Shown: one piece after another, positions 46,512 through 56,580 of the stretch
How positions within the stretch are numbered: position 1 is the stretch's first letter
How the letters are laid out: each line of letters begins with the position of its first letter
Source of the DNA: Clostridium sp. BJN0013
GTDB lineage: Bacteria; Bacillota; Clostridia; Clostridiales; Clostridiaceae
Assembly (NCBI RefSeq): GCF_040939125.1
Contig: NZ_CP162495.1
Location: 682,001 to 746,000 of the forward strand
DNA: 64,000 nt
Reading direction: 5' to 3'
Translations under genes and position numbers: made by a program
Notes under the pieces: model-generated
The model's database searches: none
Seen by the model: the letters and a program-made list of their open reading frames with translations, nothing else
Told to the model about the DNA's origin: nothing

Positions 46512-47294
46512 ATGGACATAATTAAAAGTAAAGATAATTTGCATATAAAAGAGGCCAAAAAATTAAAAGAAAAAAAATATAGGACTCAAAGGAAAGAATT
46601 TATGATAGAAGGTTTTAGATTTGTAAAAGAGGCTATTGACTCTAACTTTTATATATCTCAAATCTTTTTAAGTGAAAATTTTATAAATAAAGAAGAAAAA
46701 TTTTTTCTAGAGAAAAATCCCAAGGTAAAGTGTCCTATATATTTTGTTGAGGATAAGCTATTGAGAAGTATAAGCTGTACAGAGAATCCTCAAGGAATAA
46801 TTGCCCTGGTAAAAAACAGGGGATTAAATGTTAAGGATGAGCAGGGCTTTTATATTTTGGCAGATAAAATACAAGATCCGGGAAATATGGGTACTATAAT
46901 AAGGAGCGCCCATGCCGCAGGAGCCTTGGGGATTATAACTACCAAGGGAACAGTAGATATATATAATGAAAAAACATTGAGGGCCACCATGGGTTCTATA
47001 TTCCACATACCTATAATTCAGGATGAAAATCTTGAAAAGGTAAAATCTTTAAAACAAACAGGTTTTAAGGTAATATGCAGTTCCCTTGATGCAGATACTA
47101 ATTTTTATAGTATGGATTTAAAGGGGAAAATTATAATTGCTGTAGGGAACGAAGGCAGCGGACTTGGAAAAGATGTGAAGAAAATTTCAGATATAGAAGT
47201 GAGTATTCCCATGCCCGGAAAAGCTGAATCTTTAAATGCAGCTGTAGCAGCTTCTATAATGATGTTTGAAGTAGTTAGACAAAAATTAAATTGA
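46512..47294 (+). CDS. TrmH/SpoU-family 23S rRNA methyltransferase
   Basis: The 260-residue protein has an N-terminal L30e-like substrate-binding domain (about 1-95) and a knotted SpoU methyltransferase domain. Its motifs are DKIQDPGNMGTIIRSAHAAG, VGNEGSGL and IPMPGKAESLNAAVA. It methylates a ribose 2'-OH of rRNA using SAM; the site (RlmB-type or other) is not decided. A gene of this type between rplT and pheS is usual in clostridia. GAGAGGA precedes the ATG. Confidence 0.9.
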   Translation: MDIIKSKDNLHIKEAKKLKEKKYRTQRKEFMIEGFRFVKEAIDSNFYISQIFLSENFINKEEKFFLEKNPKVKCPIYFVEDKLLRSISCTENPQGIIALVKNRGLNVKDEQGFYILADKIQDPGNMGTIIRSAHAAGALGIITTKGTVDIYNEKTLRATMGSIFHIPIIQDENLEKVKSLKQTGFKVICSSLDADTNFYSMDLKGKIIIAVGNEGSGLGKDVKKISDIEVSIPMPGKAESLNAAVAASIMMFEVVRQKLN

Positions 47295-47359
47295 TATGTT
47301 GACAATATGTAAATGTGTATGTAAAATTTAAAGGTATAGGTAGAAATTAAACACTATAT

Positions 47360-47598
47360 TTTAAATTACTGTGAAAGAGAGAGTAGATATATAAAAGTTT
47401 TTTAGAGAGAAAAAGTTATGGCTGAAAGCTTTTTTAAAATGGAGTATATTGAAGTTCACTCTGGAGTACTTACTGTGAAATTTAAGTAGCGGTTAAGCGG
47501 GAAATACCGATAAATATACAAGAGGATATTATTTTTAATATCAATTTGGGTGGTAACGCGGAGTAGTTCGTCCCTTAATGGGAGGAGCTTTTTTTATT
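47360..47598 (+). promoter_or_regulatory. T-box riboswitch of pheST
   Basis: T-box TTTGGGTGGTAACGCGGA (47545-47562) and terminator (TTCGTCCC / GGGAGGAGC with T-run, to 47598). The specifier loop contains TTC at 47455-47457 (GAAGTTCACT), matching phenylalanine. It controls pheS and pheT. Confidence 0.88.
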
Positions 47599-47636
47599 TT
47601 TAAATTTAATCTCATTTCTAGAAAGGAGCATTTAAT

Positions 47637-48656
47637 ATGAAGGAAAAATTAAAACAGATAAAAGAAAATGCATTTAAAGAATTACAAAATAAAGGAAAAG
47701 ATTTAGATATAGAAAGTATAAGAATTAAATATTTAGGCAAAAAAGGTGAGTTGACTCGTATATTAAGAGGAATGAAAGAACTTTCCAAAGAAGAAAGACC
47801 AATTATAGGTAAGCTTGCCAATGAAATTAGAGCTTCCCTTGAAAATGCAATAGAGGAGGCATCGCAAAAAATAAAATCTGGTGAAAGGGAATCAAGACTT
47901 AAAAATGAAACTATTGATATCACTATGCCGGGAATAAAGCAAAGTATAGGAAGACGTCATCCGTTGGAACAAGTCCTTGAAAATATGAAAGAAATATTTG
48001 TTTCTATGGGATTTACTATAGAAGAGGGACCAGAGGTAGAGCTAGATTATTATAATTTTGAGGCTCTAAATATACCTAAAAATCATCCAGCCAGAGGAGA
48101 ACAGGATACTTTTTACATAAATGATAATTTAGTTTTAAGAACTCAAACTTCACCTACGCAGATAAGAACTATGGAAAAACAGAAACCACCTATAAAAATG
48201 ATATCTCCAGGAAAGGTTTATCGTTCGGATTCGGTAGATGCCACTCATTCCCCTATATTTTATCAAATGGAGGGACTTGTAGTTGATAAAGGTATAACTT
48301 TTGCAGATTTAAAAGGTACCCTTGAACTATTTGCCAGAAAAATGTTTGGACATGAGATGAAAACAAAATTCAGACCACATCATTTTCCTTTTACAGAGCC
48401 TTCTGCGGAAATGGATGCTACCTGTTTTGTATGTAATGGAGAAGGTTGTAGAGTGTGTAAAGGAGAGGGTTGGATAGAACTTTTAGGCTGTGGTATGGTT
48501 CATCCACAGGTTCTAAGAAATTGCAAAATAGATCCTGAAATATATAGTGGGTTTGCCTTTGGCATGGGTGTAGATAGAATGGTTATGTTAAAGTATGGAA
48601 TAGATGATATAAGAAATATGTATGAAAGTGATATGAGATTTTTAGACCAATTTTAG
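47637..48656 (+). CDS. pheS: Phenylalanyl-tRNA synthetase alpha subunit
   Basis: Catalytic subunit of the alpha2-beta2 synthetase. The 339 residues carry the N-terminal coiled coil (about 1-85), class II motif 2 ([16 protein letters not shown]) and motif 3 ([19 protein letters not shown]), plus the [10 protein letters not shown] segment. An insert with [16 protein letters not shown] looks like a zinc-type Cys pair set, as is common in Firmicutes. AGAAAGGAG lies before the ATG. pheT follows after 62 bases. Confidence 0.96.
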   Translation: MKEKLKQIKENAFKELQNKGKDLDIESIRIKYLGKKGELTRILRGMKELSKEERPIIGKLANEIRASLENAIEEASQKIKSGERESRLKNETIDITMPGIKQSIGRRHPLEQVLENMKEIFVSMGFTIEEGPEVELDYYNFEALNIPKNHPARGEQDTFYINDNLVLRTQTSPTQIRTMEKQKPPIKMISPGKVYRSDSVDATHSPIFYQMEGLVVDKGITFADLKGTLELFARKMFGHEMKTKFRPHHFPFTEPSAEMDATCFVCNGEGCRVCKGEGWIELLGCGMVHPQVLRNCKIDPEIYSGFAFGMGVDRMVMLKYGIDDIRNMYESDMRFLDQF

Positions 48657-48718
48657 TATATAGATTAATATTACAAGGTTTAATCAACATAATTATACTT
48701 TAGAAAGGAGATTTTTAT

Positions 48719-51097
48719 ATGAAAGTTCCAGTAACATGGTTAAGAGATTATGTAGACATAAATATTACGGGTAAAGAGTTGGGGGATAGACTTACTCTAA
48801 GTGGTTCAAAAGTAGAGGAGGTAGTTACAACAGGAGAAGACATACAAAATGTAGTTACAGGTAAATTAATAAAAATAGAAAATCACCCTGGGGCAGATAA
48901 CTTGTTTGTATGTCAGGTGGATGTTGGGAGAGAAGAACCTCTGCAAATTATAACAGCAGCTAAAAATATGAAAGAAAAAGATATAATTCCAGTGGCATTA
49001 CATGATTCCATTATTTACGGAGGAGTAAAGATAAAAAGAGGAAAACTTAGAGGGCTTATATCAAATGGTATGTTTTGTTCTGAGGAGGAACTTGGAATAG
49101 CAGGAGATAAACAAATAGATGGACTTATGATTTTACCGGAGGATACCCCCATTGGAAAAGATATAAAAGAAGTATTAAATATGACAAGTTCCATATTAGA
49201 TTTAGAAATAACATCCAATAGACCGGATTGCTTAAGCATTCTGGGAATAGCCAGGGAAACTGCAGCAACCTTAAATGAAACCTATAAAGTGCCTGAATTT
49301 AAATACAGCTCTTCTTCCAGAGAAGATATACAGGATAAATTGAAAGTTGAAATAAAGGATGGTCTTTGTAGAAGATACATAGCCCGGGGAGTAACAGATG
49401 TAAAAATAAAGCCCTCTCCTTCATGGATAGAAGAAAGACTTTTAAAAGCAGGAGTAAGACCTATAAACAACATAGTAGATATAACCAACTTTGTAATGCT
49501 GGAAATGGGAGCACCTATGCATGCCTATGATATAAGGGAAATAACTTCAGGGAGCATAGTGGTTGAAAGGGCAGAAGAAGGAGAAAAGTTTATTACATTA
49601 GATAGTGAAGAAAGAATATTGGATAAAGATACACTTACCATAAAAGATGGAAATAGAACCATAGGAATTGCAGGAATAATGGGAGGGCTTAATTCTGAAA
49701 TTAGAGATGACACTTCTTCAGTTGTTTTTGAATGTGCTAACTTTAATGGAACTAACATAAGAATCTCTTCCCAAAAATTAGCTCTTAGAACAGAGGCTTC
49801 TTCCAGATTTGAAAAAGATCTGGATCCTAATTTAGCTGAAATTGCCATGGATAGGGCCTGCCATTTAATAGAGATGTTAGGTTGTGGAAAAGTAATGCAA
49901 GGTACCATTGATGTATATAATGAAAAAGTTTATCCTCGCAGTCTGCAGGTTGATTGTAATTGGGTAAATAAATTTTTAGGAACTGAGATATCAAAGGAAC
50001 ATATGGCAGAATATTTAAATAGGCTGGAATTGAAAACGGAAATAGATAAGGATACTTTAAAAATAGAAGTGCCTACTTTTAGAGGAGATATAAATATAAA
50101 AGAAGATGTGGCAGAGGAGATTGCTAGAATATATGGCTATGATAATATACCTTCTACCATAATAAAAAGTGTAAGTACAAAAGGGGGAAAAAGTGAAAAA
50201 CAAAAATTAGATGATAGAATTATAGAGACAATGATTTCCAGTGGATTCAGTCAATCTATAAATTATTCTTTCATTAGTAAAAAGGTATTTGATAAAATAC
50301 TTTTACCTGAAGGTAGCCCTCTCAGAAATGCAGTAACTATAAAGAATCCTCTGGGGGAAGATTATAGTATAATGAGGACTACTACATTATCTTCAATGAT
50401 GGAGTGTTTAAGCAGAAATTACTCTAGAAAAAATGATCTGGTAAGATTATTTGAAATAGGGAAAATATATATTCCTCATAAAGATGTGAATAAACTGCCC
50501 AAGGAGAAAAATATTATAACTATTGGTATGTATGGTAGTTCAGATTATTTTAATTTAAAAGGTGCAGTGGAAAATATACTGGAAATTTTAAAAATAGAAA
50601 GATTTTCTTTTCAAAGAGAAACTAAAAATTCAAGTTTTCATCCTGGAAGAACTGCACTGCTTTATATAAAAAAAGACTTAGTAGGAGTATTGGGAGAAGT
50701 GCATCCTCAGGTATGTGAAAATTATGAAGTTGAAGAAAGATGTTATATAGCAGAACTTGATTTAGATATACTATATAAATATACCAATTCCTATAAAAAA
50801 TATGTTCCTCTTCCTAAATTTCCATCAGTCACCAGAGACTTGGCAATATTAGTAGATGATGATATATTGGCACAGGATATAGAGGACATTATAAAGAAAC
50901 AAGGTGGGAATATGGTAGAAAAAGTAAAATTCTTTGACATTTATAAAGGAAAACAAATAGAACAAGGTAAAAAGAGTATAGCCTATTCCATATCCTATAG
51001 ACTTTCAAATAAAACACTTACTGATACTGAAGTTAATAAAGTCCACGATAAAATATTAAAGGCCTTGGAATACAAGCTGGGAGCACAGCTTAGATAA
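48719..51097 (+). CDS. pheT: Phenylalanyl-tRNA synthetase beta subunit
   Basis: The 792-residue protein has all domains in order: the EMAP/tRNA-binding-like domain (about 40-150, [19 protein letters not shown]), B3/4 editing domain ([14 protein letters not shown]), B5 domain (about 400-480), the degenerate synthetase core and the C-terminal FDX-ACB domain ([19 protein letters not shown]). It completes the pheST operon. AGAAAGGAG precedes the ATG. A hairpin-forming inverted repeat (GGCTTAGA / TCTAGGCC, 51128-51160) follows. Confidence 0.96.
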   Translation: MKVPVTWLRDYVDINITGKELGDRLTLSGSKVEEVVTTGEDIQNVVTGKLIKIENHPGADNLFVCQVDVGREEPLQIITAAKNMKEKDIIPVALHDSIIYGGVKIKRGKLRGLISNGMFCSEEELGIAGDKQIDGLMILPEDTPIGKDIKEVLNMTSSILDLEITSNRPDCLSILGIARETAATLNETYKVPEFKYSSSSREDIQDKLKVEIKDGLCRRYIARGVTDVKIKPSPSWIEERLLKAGVRPINNIVDITNFVMLEMGAPMHAYDIREITSGSIVVERAEEGEKFITLDSEERILDKDTLTIKDGNRTIGIAGIMGGLNSEIRDDTSSVVFECANFNGTNIRISSQKLALRTEASSRFEKDLDPNLAEIAMDRACHLIEMLGCGKVMQGTIDVYNEKVYPRSLQVDCNWVNKFLGTEISKEHMAEYLNRLELKTEIDKDTLKIEVPTFRGDINIKEDVAEEIARIYGYDNIPSTIIKSVSTKGGKSEKQKLDDRIIETMISSGFSQSINYSFISKKVFDKILLPEGSPLRNAVTIKNPLGEDYSIMRTTTLSSMMECLSRNYSRKNDLVRLFEIGKIYIPHKDVNKLPKEKNIITIGMYGSSDYFNLKGAVENILEILKIERFSFQRETKNSSFHPGRTALLYIKKDLVGVLGEVHPQVCENYEVEERCYIAELDLDILYKYTNSYKKYVPLPKFPSVTRDLAILVDDDILAQDIEDIIKKQGGNMVEKVKFFDIYKGKQIEQGKKSIAYSISYRLSNKTLTDTEVNKVHDKILKALEYKLGAQLR

Positions 51098-51313
51098 AAT
51101 GATTCTTAGGTAAAGTGATTTTTATGGCTTAGATAGAAATTAATTTTTCTTTCTAGGCCTTAAAATATGGTTAATATTATATTTAGTACATATTTTGGTC
51201 TAATTTATATAGAAATATATGGAATTTTTAAATAATATATTTAATATGTAAAAGATTTATGATAAAATATCCATATGGGTTTAGAAAACATCATGATTTG
51301 AGAGGGTGTTTAA

Positions 51314-51916
51314 ATGAATGTAGTGACAGTTTTTATAAATGGAATTGAATATAATTTAAAGGGAGACGAACAAGAGGAGTATTTACATAAGGTTGCTAGT
51401 TATGTAGATAAAAAAATAAAAGGTGTATTAAAAAATAATAGTAAGTTAAGCACTTCCTCAGCTGCCGTTTTATCTGCAATTAACGTAGCAGATGATATGT
51501 TAAAAACACAAAAGCACAATCATGAATTGTTAAAGAAATTGGATGAACTGAGGGAAATTGAGAAATCCAATAGGGAACAGATTAATTTTTTAAAAGAAGA
51601 GCTTAATTCTTTAGAAGAAGTTAATATGGAACTTAAAATTAAACTTGAAAATAGTAGCGATGGCAAGAGTATAAATGAAAAAGAACATCAGATTAACAAA
51701 TTACAGGAAGAATTAAAGATTGAGAAAGAATCAACTCAAAAATATATCAATGAAAATAGAAAACTTATGTCACAAAATAAAGAATTGAAATTTCAAATAC
51801 AATCAGAAAAATATAAGGTGATAGATCTTCAACATAAATTAATAGAAAATGAAATAAGTCTGGTAAAGGAAAAAAAACAAAAAAACCCTCTTTTAAATAA
51901 TGATGGAGTAAAATGA
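51314..51916 (+). CDS. zapA: ZapA-like cell division protein with long coiled coil
   Basis: The first 90 or so residues are the ZapA domain (VTVFINGIEYNLKGDEQEEY, then AAVLSAINVADDMLK), which bundles FtsZ filaments at the division site. The remaining 110 residues are a long coiled coil, ending in KEKKQKNPLLNN. Length 200 is much more than minimal ZapA (about 90-100), as seen in clostridial versions located after pheT. GAGAGGGTG precedes the ATG. Confidence 0.88.
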   Translation: MNVVTVFINGIEYNLKGDEQEEYLHKVASYVDKKIKGVLKNNSKLSTSSAAVLSAINVADDMLKTQKHNHELLKKLDELREIEKSNREQINFLKEELNSLEEVNMELKIKLENSSDGKSINEKEHQINKLQEELKIEKESTQKYINENRKLMSQNKELKFQIQSEKYKVIDLQHKLIENEISLVKEKKQKNPLLNNDGVK

Positions 51917-51919
51917 AAA

Positions 51920-51944
51920 AACTCAAGGCTCGTTACCTTGAGTT
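51920..51944. terminator. Terminator between zapA and the coat-like cluster
   Basis: AACTCAAGG / CCTTGAGTT with a 7-base loop, directly after zapA; A-rich before it and AT-rich after. Confidence 0.7.
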
Positions 51945-51966
51945 ATAATAATTCAATATGCACAAA

Positions 51967-52500
51967 TTAACAGCATGAACTAGATCCACATGTAGCTACT
52001 GCTCCAAGAGTTGCGTTGTTGATAGCAAGAGTACCAACGGTAACTGCACTGGCAACAGTGGCAACTACAGTATAGGTACAGCAGCAATCATTGCAGCAGG
52101 TATCATTGCAGTCACATACGAAAAATGAGAATGTCTGGCTGGATACTAGTGCTACTAAGTCAAAAGTGTATGCAGGACCTACAGGGGTAGGTGTAATTTG
52201 GTTACCACACTGTTTAAATATTTGAAAATTTACAGTACCGGTAAAAGCAACAGCTGCAACGAGATTGCTTGCAAATTCAAGTTTGATGCATGGATCCTTT
52301 AATTTGCAGGTATTTAATGTTAGTGTAGCAAGGGTAAAAGTGGTACCCAGGACAGTAGCAGCAGGTAATGTAGTTGAACTAGGGCATCCGCATTTTACAA
52401 TAGTTTGACAGTCTTGTTCTTGTTTTTTATTGCAAGGATCAAACTCACGTTTACTGCAAGGATCATAATTGTCTCTATAATATTTTGACATAGAATTCAT
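51967..52500 (-). CDS. Cys-rich coat-like protein (DUF4489-like)
   Basis: The 177-residue protein has many cysteines (CGCPSS, DCNDTCCNDCCCTY, CGSSSCC at the very end) around a beta-rich centre (LPAATVLGTTFTLATLTLNT, KLEFASNLVAAVAFTGTVNF). It resembles the DUF4489 proteins of clostridia. The cysteines, hydrophobic strands and company of similar genes suggest a spore-surface structural protein cross-linked by disulfides; this is inference. AAGGAGG lies 9 bases before the ATG. Confidence 0.7.
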   Translation of the reverse strand: MNSMSKYYRDNYDPCSKREFDPCNKKQEQDCQTIVKCGCPSSTTLPAATVLGTTFTLATLTLNTCKLKDPCIKLEFASNLVAAVAFTGTVNFQIFKQCGNQITPTPVGPAYTFDLVALVSSQTFSFFVCDCNDTCCNDCCCTYTVVATVASAVTVGTLAINNATLGAVATCGSSSCC

Positions 52501-52654
52501 GAATAAAGTCCTCCTTTTTATATTTAAAGTTAAAATAGCTTATAACAAAGATAATTTTTAAAAAAATTATTTTTATTATAATTGATAATTTTGTCATTGG
52601 CTTCTACTATAATATATGATTTCCAGAAAAAAAGGTGATCACATATAAAAAAAC

Positions 52655-53431
52655 TTAAAGTATTTCAGTGGAATCTTCCGTATTATCAGAGTAAGGGAAT
52701 AATGGTTCTAAGTTTTGATCAGGATAAAACTTAGGAACAGGAGCTTTTTCAAATATTTCGCATGGATTTTCTTCGGATTCTTCACATGGCTCATCTGGAA
52801 TTGGACAGTAACTATAAGCTGGAATGAGCAGCTGTACAATAAGTTCGCACTTTACAATAATGTAGTATCCCAAGGTAATATCCAAAACGAAATTTCCTGA
52901 AGAGTCTTCTGTTAATTCGCCATCCAGTGCATCTGCAACCATTTCAAGTTTAATAATATTTGAATCTATATCTTTAGGGTAGGCAGCAGGGGTAAAATTA
53001 CCGGAAGTTTCAGCTATTGAATCGGGACAATAAAACTTTCCGATTACGTCTGTTCTATTAATTTCATAAAATTCAGTTTTATTTACATTATTGCAATCAA
53101 CATAATCCGCATAGAAAGAAATAATATAAGAAATAATAACCTTTTTAAAACCTTCATTCCTTTTGATAGGAATCCTATCTACAGAAATTAACTTTATATT
53201 AAAATCTCTACTTCCAAGATATCTCTTAGGATCAACAAGAGCATTGCTTCTTAATTCACTATCTGTTCTATTTGTATCGGGTCCTTCATTGTATACAAGA
53301 CACCGTTTAATTAGACATTGATCAAATACTTTAGGTACCTCAATACAAACTAATTCAGAAGGATCAGGTAAACGTCCTTGTTTGTTTACAAGACCAGGAC
53401 GTGGTACAAATTTATTAAAATTAATGGACAT
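52655..53431 (-). CDS. Coat-like protein, paralogue 1
   Basis: The 258-residue protein begins MSINFNKFVPRPGLVNKQGR and shares most of its sequence with the gene at 55415-56269: LPDPSELVCIEVPKVFDQCL, CPDSIAETSGNFTP, LLIPAYSYCPIPDEPCE and the end PVPKFYPDQNLEPLFPYSD. There is no signal peptide. Cysteines are regularly placed. It is probably secreted into or assembled on the spore surface by mother-cell expression. I cannot name the family with certainty. AAAAGGAGG precedes the ATG. Confidence 0.65.
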   Translation of the reverse strand: MSINFNKFVPRPGLVNKQGRLPDPSELVCIEVPKVFDQCLIKRCLVYNEGPDTNRTDSELRSNALVDPKRYLGSRDFNIKLISVDRIPIKRNEGFKKVIISYIISFYADYVDCNNVNKTEFYEINRTDVIGKFYCPDSIAETSGNFTPAAYPKDIDSNIIKLEMVADALDGELTEDSSGNFVLDITLGYYIIVKCELIVQLLIPAYSYCPIPDEPCEESEENPCEIFEKAPVPKFYPDQNLEPLFPYSDNTEDSTEIL

Positions 53432-53576
53432 AAATTCTCCTCCTTTTATAAATATTTATCATAAAAAATAGGCACTCCTACACTGGTATAGTATGCTTGA
53501 TTATTTATAGTTGTGATTTTAGTAATACATTTTATAAAGATTTTATAAAATATAAATAGGGGAGGTGAAAAATATC

Positions 53577-55049
53577 ATGACTAATAAATACCCATGGATA
53601 TTTATAAATAATAAAAAAGAAGTATGGAAATTTTATTTAAATAATAATAATGAATTAATGTATAAGGTAATGTATGAAAAAGAAAAATGGACTGAAGAAA
53701 AAGTTATTGATACGGGAATAATTGAATTTGCAATATGTGTAGAGGATGAACTAATTCATATATTATATATCAATAAAAGAAATGAAGTGAAATACTGTAC
53801 AAGAAAAGAGGACAAGTGGATTGGAGAAAGAGTTTATAATGTAAAAAAAGATAACTTTCAAGTACAGGATTTGAAAGCTATGATTTTACAAGGTAAAATG
53901 CATCTGTTTTATTTACTGGCTGCAGTAGATGGCAGTAAACGGGGAATTTTAAAACACTGCCTTTGGGATGGTAAAGAAATAAAACTATATACTATTCAAT
54001 ATATAGTTTTATCACATAAAGTTGATAGATATTATGAAATACAATTAAATAAAAAAAATTGTATTGATATTTTTTTTATTTCAAACAGAGGTAATGAATT
54101 ATCCTTAAATTATTGTACTTATAATAAAAATTCCTGGACCGAAGCTAAAAGACTCTATGGAATTCAAGGTGATAATATAATATTCAAGGTATTAAACACA
54201 CCTTATGCCTACAATATAGTTAACAAAATTAAAGAGGGAGCCATATATTCACTGGAACATGTCCGTGTAGAAGAAAATGTAAGTATGAAAAAATATAAAA
54301 TTTACACGGGAAATATAGAACCCATTGAACCGATTATGTTTTATATAGATGATAGAATGTTTACTTGTTGGCATGAAGAAAGTCATATTTTTTGTTCTGA
54401 ATATAAATTTGGAAAATGGGAAACTCCAGTTAAATTCAACAAAAATTTAAAAATTCCTATCAGATCATATAATTTTTTGAATATGGAAAATATAAGTACA
54501 TCACATATAGTCTATGGCATAGAAGATAAAGATTTCTATATTTTCACTTTTGAAGAGCTAGTTGAAAATCATGTATCCATAGTGGAAGAAGAAAAGTCAG
54601 CAAATGACCCTAGTATTGGAGCTGAAGATAAAAGTATTGAAGAAATAAAAGATAAGTTTAAAAGGATATGTTATGAAAATAGCCTCCTTAAAGAAAAAAT
54701 TGATTCATTTAGTATTAACATGAAAAAGAAAAAATTTATTGTACAGGAGTATGAAGATAAAATCAATAGAATACTTGAAGAAAAGAAGAAATTAAAGGAA
54801 CATTGTAATTTTTTTATGGAAGTTAAACAAAATATTCAAAGGGAATTGGATGAAACAAAAAGTGAATTGGAAAAACAGAGGATGTTTAATAATAATATGA
54901 AAAATGATGTAAATAAAAGAAATAAAGATAATAAACTTCTTAAGGAAAAAATAGATTCTTTGATAGAAGAGAATACTAGACTTAAGGAAGAATTGGATTT
55001 TGAGAGGAGTCAATCTTTAGTGACAAAATTATTTAGAAAGAAGGAGTAA
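53577..55049 (+). CDS. Beta-propeller-like plus coiled-coil protein (490 aa)
   Basis: The first 340 residues consist of repeated W/Y-rich strands (WIFINNKKEVWKFYLNN, WTEEKVIDTG, VKYCTRKEDKWIGERVY, SLNYCTYNKNSWTEAKRLYG, CSEYKFGKWETPVKFN), the look of a lectin-like or sialidase-like propeller. Residues about 365-490 are a long coiled coil (EDKINRILEEKKKLKEH), ending RKKE. The start is the ATG at 53577, with GGGGAGGTG in front. It lies divergently between the two paralogous coat-like genes, so a spore-surface role is suggested, not shown. Confidence 0.65.
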   Translation: MTNKYPWIFINNKKEVWKFYLNNNNELMYKVMYEKEKWTEEKVIDTGIIEFAICVEDELIHILYINKRNEVKYCTRKEDKWIGERVYNVKKDNFQVQDLKAMILQGKMHLFYLLAAVDGSKRGILKHCLWDGKEIKLYTIQYIVLSHKVDRYYEIQLNKKNCIDIFFISNRGNELSLNYCTYNKNSWTEAKRLYGIQGDNIIFKVLNTPYAYNIVNKIKEGAIYSLEHVRVEENVSMKKYKIYTGNIEPIEPIMFYIDDRMFTCWHEESHIFCSEYKFGKWETPVKFNKNLKIPIRSYNFLNMENISTSHIVYGIEDKDFYIFTFEELVENHVSIVEEEKSANDPSIGAEDKSIEEIKDKFKRICYENSLLKEKIDSFSINMKKKKFIVQEYEDKINRILEEKKKLKEHCNFFMEVKQNIQRELDETKSELEKQRMFNNNMKNDVNKRNKDNKLLKEKIDSLIEENTRLKEELDFERSQSLVTKLFRKKE

Positions 55050-55075
55050 TTTAACATGCTCCTTCTTTAATTTAT
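55037..55075 (+). terminator. Terminator after the propeller/coiled-coil gene
   Basis: AAAGAAGGAG / CTCCTTCTTT, perfect 10-bp arms overlapping the stop codon, followed by AATTTAT. Confidence 0.75.
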
Positions 55076-55223
55076 CAGAAGGCTGCAATTAGCTAACACC
55101 CCCCAGCTTCTTGAAAGAAAGGGGGATGAGCACTGCTGCACGCCTGGATAAGTTTTCTAAAGTTCAGATGGAGAAAAGCATTTCTTATGAAAAAACTCCA
55201 CCTGAATCTCTGAATCATTTGAT
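55071..55223 (+). repeat. Dispersed structured repeat, copy H (short, best-preserved)
   Basis: It has P1 TTATC-AGGC / GCCT-GGATAA, P2 CCCCC / GGGGG and the 3' hairpin TTCAGATGGAG / CTCCACCTGAA (one mismatch), and ends AATCATTTGATG. I see nothing else in the 55224-55414 gap. Confidence 0.8.
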
Positions 55224-55414
55224 GTCATATTATACGTTTAGGTAATTAATTTTGATATAGGTTTTTGTTTATATGTCTACAAGATACTTTATAATTTATA
55301 AATATATATTTTATATAGGGCTTTAATTTTCAAGATTTATATATTTTTAGAGATTGTGTAATTATGGAAATATGTGGGCAAAGATACAGGAATTATTTTA
55401 TTTTTAAGAGTAAT

Positions 55415-56269
55415 TCATTTATATTCTTCTCCATTATCTCCTGGATATTCATCTTCATATTCCTCTTGATAGTCCTCTTGATAGTCTTCTTCATATTCTT
55501 CTTCGTCTATTCTTGAGCTTGGATCTCTGTCAGGAAATAATGGTTTTAAATTTTGATCTGGGTAAAATTTAGGTACTGGAGCTTTATTAAATTTATCACA
55601 TAAGTTTTCTTCAGGTTCAGGTGCACATGGTTCCTTAGGTATTGGACAGTAACTATAAGCAGGTATTAAGAGCTGTACTACTATTTGACACTTAACTATA
55701 ATATAATAACCTAAAGTGATATCTAGATATTTTCTATTATTGCATTCAGTTAATATGCCTTGAAGTGCTTCTGCTACCATTTCAAGCTTTATGACATTTG
55801 TATCACAGTCATTTGAGTCATTGGAATTAACAGAGCTGTTGGATGCCTTAGATAGTGAGTCAGGACAGTAGAAGCTTCCGATTATATCTTTTCTATTAAT
55901 CTCAAAAAGTTCGCATCTATTTACTGCATTACAGTCAATATAGTCTGCATAGAAGGATATAACATAACAAATAATTATTTTTTTAAATCCAGTTTTCCCT
56001 ATAATAGGGATTTGTTCCACGGATTTTAATGTAATTTTGAAATCTCTGCAGCCTGCAAATATTTTTGGTTCATCTAGGGGGTTGCTTCTTAATTCACAAT
56101 CTGAGGTGTCTGTATCAGGACCTTCATTATAAAAAAGGCATCTTTTAATTAAACACTGGTCAAAAACTTTAGGTACCTCAATACAAACTAATTCTGATGG
56201 GTCTGGCAGACATCCTTGCTTATTTACAAATCCAGGACGTGGTGTGAAATTATTAAAGTTTATTGACAT
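55415..56269 (-). CDS. Coat-like protein, paralogue 2 with acidic tail
   Basis: The 284-residue protein is a clear paralogue of 52655-53431 (MSINFNNFTPRPGFVNKQGC, then VPKVFDQCLIKRCLFYNEGP, DITLGYYIIVKCQIVVQLLI, YSYCPIPKEPC). It has more cysteines and a C-terminal Glu/Asp/Tyr repeat (DEEEYEEDYQEDYQEEYEDE). The tail is encoded by short near-identical DNA units, so length changes are likely. AAAAGGAGG precedes the ATG. A spore-surface role is inferred from context. Confidence 0.65.
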   Translation of the reverse strand: MSINFNNFTPRPGFVNKQGCLPDPSELVCIEVPKVFDQCLIKRCLFYNEGPDTDTSDCELRSNPLDEPKIFAGCRDFKITLKSVEQIPIIGKTGFKKIIICYVISFYADYIDCNAVNRCELFEINRKDIIGSFYCPDSLSKASNSSVNSNDSNDCDTNVIKLEMVAEALQGILTECNNRKYLDITLGYYIIVKCQIVVQLLIPAYSYCPIPKEPCAPEPEENLCDKFNKAPVPKFYPDQNLKPLFPDRDPSSRIDEEEYEEDYQEDYQEEYEDEYPGDNGEEYK

Positions 56270-56542
56270 AGTTTTCCTCCTTTTGAGAAGTATACAATAT
56301 TTACATTATATATTATGCTTAAAAATCATAGGTGTGATTTTTTTATAATAAATAATGATTTAAGAATAAAGTATTTACTTCCTTAATTAATAGGATTTAT
56401 ACAGCAAAATAATTCATGTTCTAGTTTTTTTTAATCAAAAATATATTACCCACATCACTATCCTTTGTTTATGTATTAAGTGCATTTTGAATTTTATTTT
56501 CTATCCATAATATGTATTATAATATATTTTGTTAACTTTAAA

Positions 56543-56565
56543 GAGCCAGTTGTAATAACTGACTC
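56543..56565 (-). terminator. Terminator of the minus-strand coat-like gene
   Basis: On the minus strand GAGTCAGTT / AACTGGCTC with a 5-base loop, then TTTAAAG. The rest of 56270-56580 shows nothing I can name. Confidence 0.6.
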
Positions 56566-56580
56566 ATATATTAATAAAAA